Positions 14,154 through 18,500 of a stretch of DNA of 18,500 nucleotides are shown piece by piece. The stretch's first letter is position 1, and the number at the start of each line of letters is the position of its first letter. A model generated the notes under the pieces. It was not told the origin of the DNA. It did no database searches and was given only the letters and a program-made list of their open reading frames with translations. The DNA comes from Flavobacteriaceae bacterium UBA3078 (GTDB taxonomy: Bacteria; Bacteroidota; Bacteroidia; Flavobacteriales; Flavobacteriaceae), in the NCBI GenBank assembly GCA_002366675.1, contig DFBO01000208.1, positions 1 to 18,500 on the forward strand, in the 5' to 3' direction. Made by a program: the position numbers and the translations under genes.

Positions 14154-14675
14154 ATGACTAGAGAAGAAAAATCACAAGTAATTAAAGAATTAACTGCACA
14201 ATTAGCCGATAATGCAAATATCTATTTAACAGATATTTCTGGATTAAATGCTGGTACGACTTCAGATTTACGTCGTGCTTGTTTTAAGGCTAACATTAAA
14301 TTGGCAGTAGTTAAAAATACCTTGCTTGAAAAAGCAATGGAAGCATCAGATAAAGATTTTGGAGAACTTCCTACTACATTAAAAGGAAATACTTCAATTA
14401 TGTATTCTGAAACAGGTAATGGACCAGCCAAAGTAATTAAAGCTTTCCGTAAAAAATCAGAAAAGCCACTTTTAAAAGGTGCCTTTATTGAGGAAGCAAT
14501 TTACATTGGTGACCAACAATTAGACGCTTTAGTAGATATTAAATCTAAAGAAGAAGTTATTGGAGATATCATTAGTTTATTACAATCTCCAGCGAAAAAT
14601 GTTATTTCAGCACTTAAATCAGGTGGTGGGACTTTAGCTGGAATTATTAAAACACTATCTGAAAAAGAAGGATAG
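14154..14675 (+). CDS. rplJ: 50S ribosomal protein uL10
   Basis: The product is 173 aa, slightly longer than the 165 of E. coli. The globular N-terminal domain binds 23S rRNA (MTREEKSQVIKELTAQLADN at the start, then YLTDISGLNAGTTSDLRRACF and VVKNTLLEKAM). The C-terminal helix (about 130-170, IISLLQSPAKNVISALKSGG...IIKTLSEKEG) is the binding platform for bL12 dimers. It is the base of the ribosomal stalk. It lies between rplA and rplL as in nearly all bacteria; 62 AT-rich bases separate it from rplL and show no terminator. Confidence 0.98.
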   Translation: MTREEKSQVIKELTAQLADNANIYLTDISGLNAGTTSDLRRACFKANIKLAVVKNTLLEKAMEASDKDFGELPTTLKGNTSIMYSETGNGPAKVIKAFRKKSEKPLLKGAFIEEAIYIGDQQLDALVDIKSKEEVIGDIISLLQSPAKNVISALKSGGGTLAGIIKTLSEKEG

Positions 14676-14737
14676 TATTACATAGTACGCACTTAATTAC
14701 AAATATATTATTACAAAATTATTAAAACGATAGAAAA

Positions 14738-15112
14738 ATGGCAGATTTAAAAGATTTCGCAGAACAATTAGTTAACTTAACAGTAAAAGAAGTAAACGAA
14801 TTAGCAACTATATTAAAAGATGAGTATGGTATCGAGCCTGCAGCTGCAGCTGTAGCTATGGCTGGTCCTGCTGCTGGTGGTGGAGACGCTGCTGAAGAGC
14901 AAACAGAATTTGATGTAATCCTTAAAGCAGCTGGTGGTTCTAAATTAGCAGTTGTAAAATTAGTTAAAGAATTAACTGGTTTAGGTTTAAAAGAAGCTAA
15001 AGGTTTAGTTGATGATGCACCAAGTGCTATCAAAGAAGGAGTTTCTAAAGATGAAGCTGAAGCATTAAAAGTTTCTTTAGAAGAAGCTGGAGCTGAGGTT
15101 GAGCTTAAGTAA
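14738..15112 (+). CDS. rplL: 50S ribosomal protein bL12 (L7/L12)
   Basis: The product is 124 aa. The N-terminal dimerisation helix pair (ADLKDFAEQLVNLTVKEVNELATILKD region, about 1-30) is followed by an Ala/Gly-rich hinge (about 34-54, AAAAVAMAGPAAGGG) and the C-terminal globular domain (about 56-124, EFDVILKAAG, KLAVVKLVKELTGLGLKEAK, VEDAP-like LVDDAPSAIKEG). It is present in several copies per ribosome and recruits translational GTPases. It is the only stalk-operon gene with a long gap on both sides (62 and 125 bases), leaving room for separate control or processing. Confidence 0.98.
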   Translation: MADLKDFAEQLVNLTVKEVNELATILKDEYGIEPAAAAVAMAGPAAGGGDAAEEQTEFDVILKAAGGSKLAVVKLVKELTGLGLKEAKGLVDDAPSAIKEGVSKDEAEALKVSLEEAGAEVELK

Positions 15113-15135
15113 GCTTAACAACTCAAAAACTCAAA

Positions 15136-15173
15136 GGTTTAGGTCTGAAGTGATACACTTTTAGACCTAAACC
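15136..15173 (+). promoter_or_regulatory. Long hairpin between rplL and rpoB
   Basis: GGTTTAGGTCT (15136-15146) pairs perfectly with AGACCTAAACC (15163-15173). An inner AAGTG/CACTT stem (15148-15152 and 15156-15160) with an ATA loop is separated by a small internal loop. The 3' side continues CATTTTGCG-like with only four T residues after one A, so it is at most a weak terminator. The position matches the attenuator and RNase III site between rplL and rpoB in E. coli. Confidence 0.7.
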
Positions 15174-15177
15174 ATTT

Positions 15178-15203
15178 TGCGTATATAATTGTTATGATAC
15201 GCA
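15178..15203. repeat. TGCGTAT/ATACGCA inverted repeat upstream of rpoB
   Basis: TGCGTAT (15178-15184) and ATACGCA (15197-15203) are perfect 7-bp inverted arms with a 12-base AT-rich spacer, 34 bases before the rpoB ATG. The spacer overlaps TATAATTG (15184-15191), one mismatch from TAnnTTTG. It may be a second leader hairpin or an operator around a weak promoter. Confidence 0.45.
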
Positions 15204-15237
15204 CACACTATTTTTTTAATCAAAATTTCGTCCATTG

Positions 15238-18200
15238 ATGTTAGTAACACAAGCTGAAAGATTAAATTTCTCGTCTATTATAAATAGAACAGAATATCCA
15301 GATTTCATGGATATTCAGATTAAATCCTTCCAGGATTTTTTCCAGTTAGAAACTAAGTCTGAAGAAAGAGGTAATGAAGGTCTTTATAATACTTTCATGG
15401 AAAACTTTCCAATAACAGACACACGTAATCAATTTGTTTTAGAATTTTTAGATTACTTTATTGATCCACCAAGATATACCATTGAAGAATGTATTGAAAG
15501 AGGTCTTACTTATAGCGTTCCGTTAAAAGCAAGATTAAAACTGTACTGTACAGACCCTGAGCATGAGGATTTCGAAACCATTGTTCAAGATGTGTATTTA
15601 GGTACAATTCCTTATATGACGCCAAGTGGTACATTTTGTATTAATGGCGCAGAACGCGTTGTGGTATCCCAATTACACCGTTCACCAGGTGTTTTCTTTG
15701 GTCAGTCATTTCATGCAAATGGAACAAAACTATATTCGGCTAGAGTAATTCCTTTTAAAGGTTCTTGGATTGAATTCGCTACAGATATTAATTCTGTAAT
15801 GTATGCGTATATCGATCGTAAGAAAAAATTACCTGTAACAACTTTATTCAGAGCTATTGGTTTTGAAAGAGATAAAGATATTTTAGAGATTTTTGATTTA
15901 GCTGAAGAAATAAAAGTATCTAAAGCTGGTCTTAAAAAAGTTTTAGGAAGAAAACTTGCTGCTCGTGTACTTAACACTTGGCATGAAGATTTTGTTGATG
16001 AAGATACAGGTGAGGTAGTTTCTATTGAGCGTAACGAAATTGTATTAGATCGTGATACTGTTTTAGACAAAGATAATATTGAAGAAATTCTTGAAACAAG
16101 TGTAAAAGCAATTCTTTTACATAAAGAAAGTGCGCAACAAGGAGATTACGCAATTATCCATAACACACTTCAAAAGGATCCAACAAACTCTGAAAAAGAA
16201 GCTGTTGAACATATTTACAGACAACTACGTAATGCTGAGCCGCCAGATGAGGAAACAGCACGTGGTATTATTGATAAATTATTCTTTTCAGACCAACGAT
16301 ACTCTTTAGGGGAAGTAGGTCGTTATAGAATGAATAAAAAATTAGGTTTAGATATTGGAATGGACAAACAAGTGTTGACCAAAGAAGATATTATAACTAT
16401 TATTAAATATTTAATCGAGCTTATTAATTCTAAAGCTGAGATTGACGATATTGATCACTTATCAAACCGTCGTGTACGTACTGTTGGTGAGCAATTATCA
16501 CAACAATTTGGAGTTGGTTTAGCACGTATGGCTCGTACTATTCGTGAACGTATGAACGTTCGTGATAACGAAGTATTTACACCTATAGATTTAATTAATG
16601 CTAAGACATTATCGTCTGTAATTAATTCTTTCTTTGGAACAAATCAGTTATCTCAATTTATGGATCAAACCAATCCATTAGCCGAAATTACGCATAAGCG
16701 TCGTTTGTCTGCTCTTGGACCTGGAGGTTTATCTCGTGAGAGAGCAGGTTTCGAAGTACGTGATGTTCACTACACTCACTACGGAAGACTTTGTCCAATT
16801 GAAACTCCTGAGGGACCAAATATTGGATTAATTTCTTCACTTTCAGTATTTGCTAAGGTAAATTCAATGGGATTCATTGAAACACCTTACCGAAAAGTAA
16901 CTGAAGGGGTTGTAGATATTAAAACTGCTCCTATCTATTTAAGTGCTGAAGAGGAAGAAGACCAAATGATTGCTCAAGCAACGGTAAAAGTTGATGACAA
17001 AGGTAAGATTCTTCATGATAAGGTTATTGCAAGAATGGAAGGCGATTTCCCAGTAGTTGAACCATCACAAATTCATTATACAGATGTTGCTCCTAATCAG
17101 ATTGCGTCTATTTCTGCATCTTTAATTCCTTTCTTAGAACATGATGATGCGAATAGAGCCTTGATGGGATCTAACATGATGCGTCAAGCTGTACCATTAT
17201 TACGTCCTCAAGCTCCAATTGTTGGAACAGGCTTAGAAAGACAAGTGGCTTCAGATTCTCGTGTATTAATTAATGCTGAAGGAAATGGTGTTGTAGAGTA
17301 TGTTGATGCCAATGAAATTACTATTAAATACGATAGAACTGAAGACGAGGCTAAAGTAAGTTTCGAAAGCGATACTAAAACATATCCATTGGTTAAGTTT
17401 AGAAAAACCAACCAAGGAACATCTATTAACCTAAAACCAATTGTTGTAAAAGGCGATAAAGTTGCTAAAGGTCAAGTTCTTTGTGAAGGTTATGCTACTC
17501 AAAAAGGAGAATTAGCTTTAGGTAGAAATATGAAAGTAGCCTTTATGCCTTGGAAAGGGTATAACTTTGAGGATGCCATTGTAATTTCTGAAGAAGTAGT
17601 TCGAAATGATGTTTTTACATCGATTCATATAGATGAGTATTCTCTTGAAGTAAGAGATACTAAATTAGGTAACGAAGAATTAACAAACGACATTCCTAAT
17701 GTTTCAGAAGAGGCTACAAAAGACCTTGATGAACATGGAATGATACGTGTTGGTGCTGAAGTTAAACCTGGAGATATCCTTATTGGAAAAATTACTCCTA
17801 AAGGTGAATCTGATCCAACACCAGAAGAAAAATTATTAAGAGCAATCTTTGGAGATAAAGCTGGAGATGTTAAAGATGCATCTTTAAAAGCATCACCTTC
17901 TTTAAATGGGGTTGTTATTGATAAAAAACTTTTTGCTCGTGCTGTTAAAGATAAACGTAAGCGTGCAAAAGATAAAGAAGACATTGCTCAATTAGAAGTA
18001 ATTTACGATAAGAAATTTGACGATTTAAAAGAAATTTTAGTTGAAAAACTTTTTGCAATTGTAGGAGGTAAAACAGCTCAAGGTGTATTTAATGACTTAG
18101 GGGAAGAAGTTTTACCAAAAGGAAAAAAATACACACTTAAAATGTTAAATGCAGTAGATGATTATACGCATTTAACTTCAGGTTCTTGGGCAACAGACGA

Positions 18201-18500
18201 TCATACAAATAAACTTGTAGCTGATCTAATCCATAACTACAAAATTAAAGAAAACGATTTACAAGGTTCTTTACGTCGTGAAAAGTTTACTATTTCTGTA
18301 GGAGATGAGTTACCAGCTGGTATTATAAAACTTGCTAAGGTTTATATTGCTAAAAAACGTAAACTGAAAGTAGGGGATAAAATGGCGGGACGTCACGGTA
18401 ACAAAGGTATTGTTGCTCGTATTGTTCGTCAAGAAGATATGCCTTTCTTAGAAGATGGAACTCCGGTTGATATTGTATTAAACCCACTAGGTGTACCATC
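15238..18500 (+). CDS. rpoB: RNA polymerase beta subunit (3' end beyond window)
   Basis: The frame is open from the ATG at 15238 to the window edge, 1087 codons plus two bases. Flavobacterial RpoB is about 1270 aa, so roughly 180 residues are missing on the right. The N-terminus MLVTQAERLNFSSI is typical of the family. The rifampicin pocket is at residues 465-494 (nucleotides 16630-16719) with LSQFMDQTNPLAEITHKRRL; D476, H486 and S491, equivalent to E. coli D516, H526 and S531, are the sensitive type. Further hallmarks are GPNIGLI, KGYNFEDAI and, near the edge, KMAGRHGNKGI, the conserved active-site segment. It is the large catalytic subunit with beta'. It follows rplL after 125 bases with two inverted repeats; rpoC is expected next. 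Confidence 0.98.
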   Translation, partial: MLVTQAERLNFSSIINRTEYPDFMDIQIKSFQDFFQLETKSEERGNEGLYNTFMENFPITDTRNQFVLEFLDYFIDPPRYTIEECIERGLTYSVPLKARLKLYCTDPEHEDFETIVQDVYLGTIPYMTPSGTFCINGAERVVVSQLHRSPGVFFGQSFHANGTKLYSARVIPFKGSWIEFATDINSVMYAYIDRKKKLPVTTLFRAIGFERDKDILEIFDLAEEIKVSKAGLKKVLGRKLAARVLNTWHEDFVDEDTGEVVSIERNEIVLDRDTVLDKDNIEEILETSVKAILLHKESAQQGDYAIIHNTLQKDPTNSEKEAVEHIYRQLRNAEPPDEETARGIIDKLFFSDQRYSLGEVGRYRMNKKLGLDIGMDKQVLTKEDIITIIKYLIELINSKAEIDDIDHLSNRRVRTVGEQLSQQFGVGLARMARTIRERMNVRDNEVFTPIDLINAKTLSSVINSFFGTNQLSQFMDQTNPLAEITHKRRLSALGPGGLSRERAGFEVRDVHYTHYGRLCPIETPEGPNIGLISSLSVFAKVNSMGFIETPYRKVTEGVVDIKTAPIYLSAEEEEDQMIAQATVKVDDKGKILHDKVIARMEGDFPVVEPSQIHYTDVAPNQIASISASLIPFLEHDDANRALMGSNMMRQAVPLLRPQAPIVGTGLERQVASDSRVLINAEGNGVVEYVDANEITIKYDRTEDEAKVSFESDTKTYPLVKFRKTNQGTSINLKPIVVKGDKVAKGQVLCEGYATQKGELALGRNMKVAFMPWKGYNFEDAIVISEEVVRNDVFTSIHIDEYSLEVRDTKLGNEELTNDIPNVSEEATKDLDEHGMIRVGAEVKPGDILIGKITPKGESDPTPEEKLLRAIFGDKAGDVKDASLKASPSLNGVVIDKKLFARAVKDKRKRAKDKEDIAQLEVIYDKKFDDLKEILVEKLFAIVGGKTAQGVFNDLGEEVLPKGKKYTLKMLNAVDDYTHLTSGSWATDDHTNKLVADLIHNYKIKENDLQGSLRREKFTISVGDELPAGIIKLAKVYIAKKRKLKVGDKMAGRHGNKGIVARIVRQEDMPFLEDGTPVDIVLNPLGVP

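Noticed and set aside
14684..14690. TACGCAC upstream of rplL, shared with the rpoB leader (15198-15204)
   Set aside because: A single 7-base match between two leaders, with the inverted partner present only before rpoB, is within chance.
14722..15033. Long open frames on the minus strand opposite rplL, and similarly at 3997-4242, 6488-6739, 12962-13237, 15711-16070, 17208-17411 and 17625-17984
   Set aside because: All lie antisense to well-identified genes, have no family resemblance, and arise from the codon bias of the sense gene.
16630..16719. Possible rifampicin-resistance change in rpoB
   Set aside because: Residues equivalent to E. coli D516, H526 and S531 are all of the sensitive type.

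Overview
The window comes from an AT-rich genome of the phylum Bacteroidota, almost certainly family Flavobacteriaceae. The evidence is the protein content (DUF2851 protein, PspC-like mini-protein, carboxypeptidase-like regulatory domain protein with an N-terminal signal peptide, Flavobacteria-type RpoB N-terminus), promoters of the TTG / TAnnTTTG type, and a near absence of Shine-Dalgarno sequences with one striking exception at rpsU. The genus cannot be fixed from this sequence alone.

Layout. 1-52: the probable last codons of an upstream gene and a bidirectional terminator. 70-471 (minus): a small lipoprotein carrying two copies of an NPPHG...CAIAVGAPL motif. 472-828: non-coding. 829-3379: a tight plus-strand cluster of DUF2851 protein, PspC-like membrane protein and RCK potassium channel. 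3471-5063: Na+/alanine-type (AGCS) symporter. 5103-8604: a helix-hairpin-helix protein, an acyl-CoA dehydrogenase and a signal-peptide protein with a carboxypeptidase-regulatory-like domain. 8620-8936: a self-contained rpsU unit with promoter, strong Shine-Dalgarno and terminator. 8996-10226: xerC-like recombinase and hibernation factor hpf. 10246-12134: promoter, tRNA-Thr(TGT), tRNA-Tyr(GTA), tRNA-Gly(TCC), tRNA-Thr(GGT), tuf, tRNA-Trp(CCA). 12151-18500: secE, nusG, rplK, rplA, rplJ, rplL and the start of rpoB, which runs off the right edge.

How it works together. From rpsU onward this is a translation/transcription supply region: ribosomal protein bS21, a ribosome-hibernation factor, elongation factor Tu with the tRNAs it carries, a SecYEG subunit, NusG, the uL11/uL1 and uL10/bL12 stalk proteins, and the RNA polymerase beta subunit. 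Gene order matches the thrU-tyrU-glyT-thrT-tufB-secE-nusG-rplKAJL-rpoB region of E. coli, with tRNA-Trp added before secE. The left half holds ordinary flavobacterial genes for ion and amino-acid transport, acyl-CoA metabolism and envelope functions.

I see no mobile element, CRISPR array, phage gene, defence cassette or secondary-metabolite cluster, and no clear undescribed multi-gene system. The points worth a second look are small: the duplicated Cys/His motif of the lipoprotein, two hairpins over the start of the helix-hairpin-helix gene, a promoter whose start site falls inside a terminator hairpin, the strong Shine-Dalgarno of rpsU, a perfect 28-bp palindrome after tuf, and structured leaders before rplK and rpoB.
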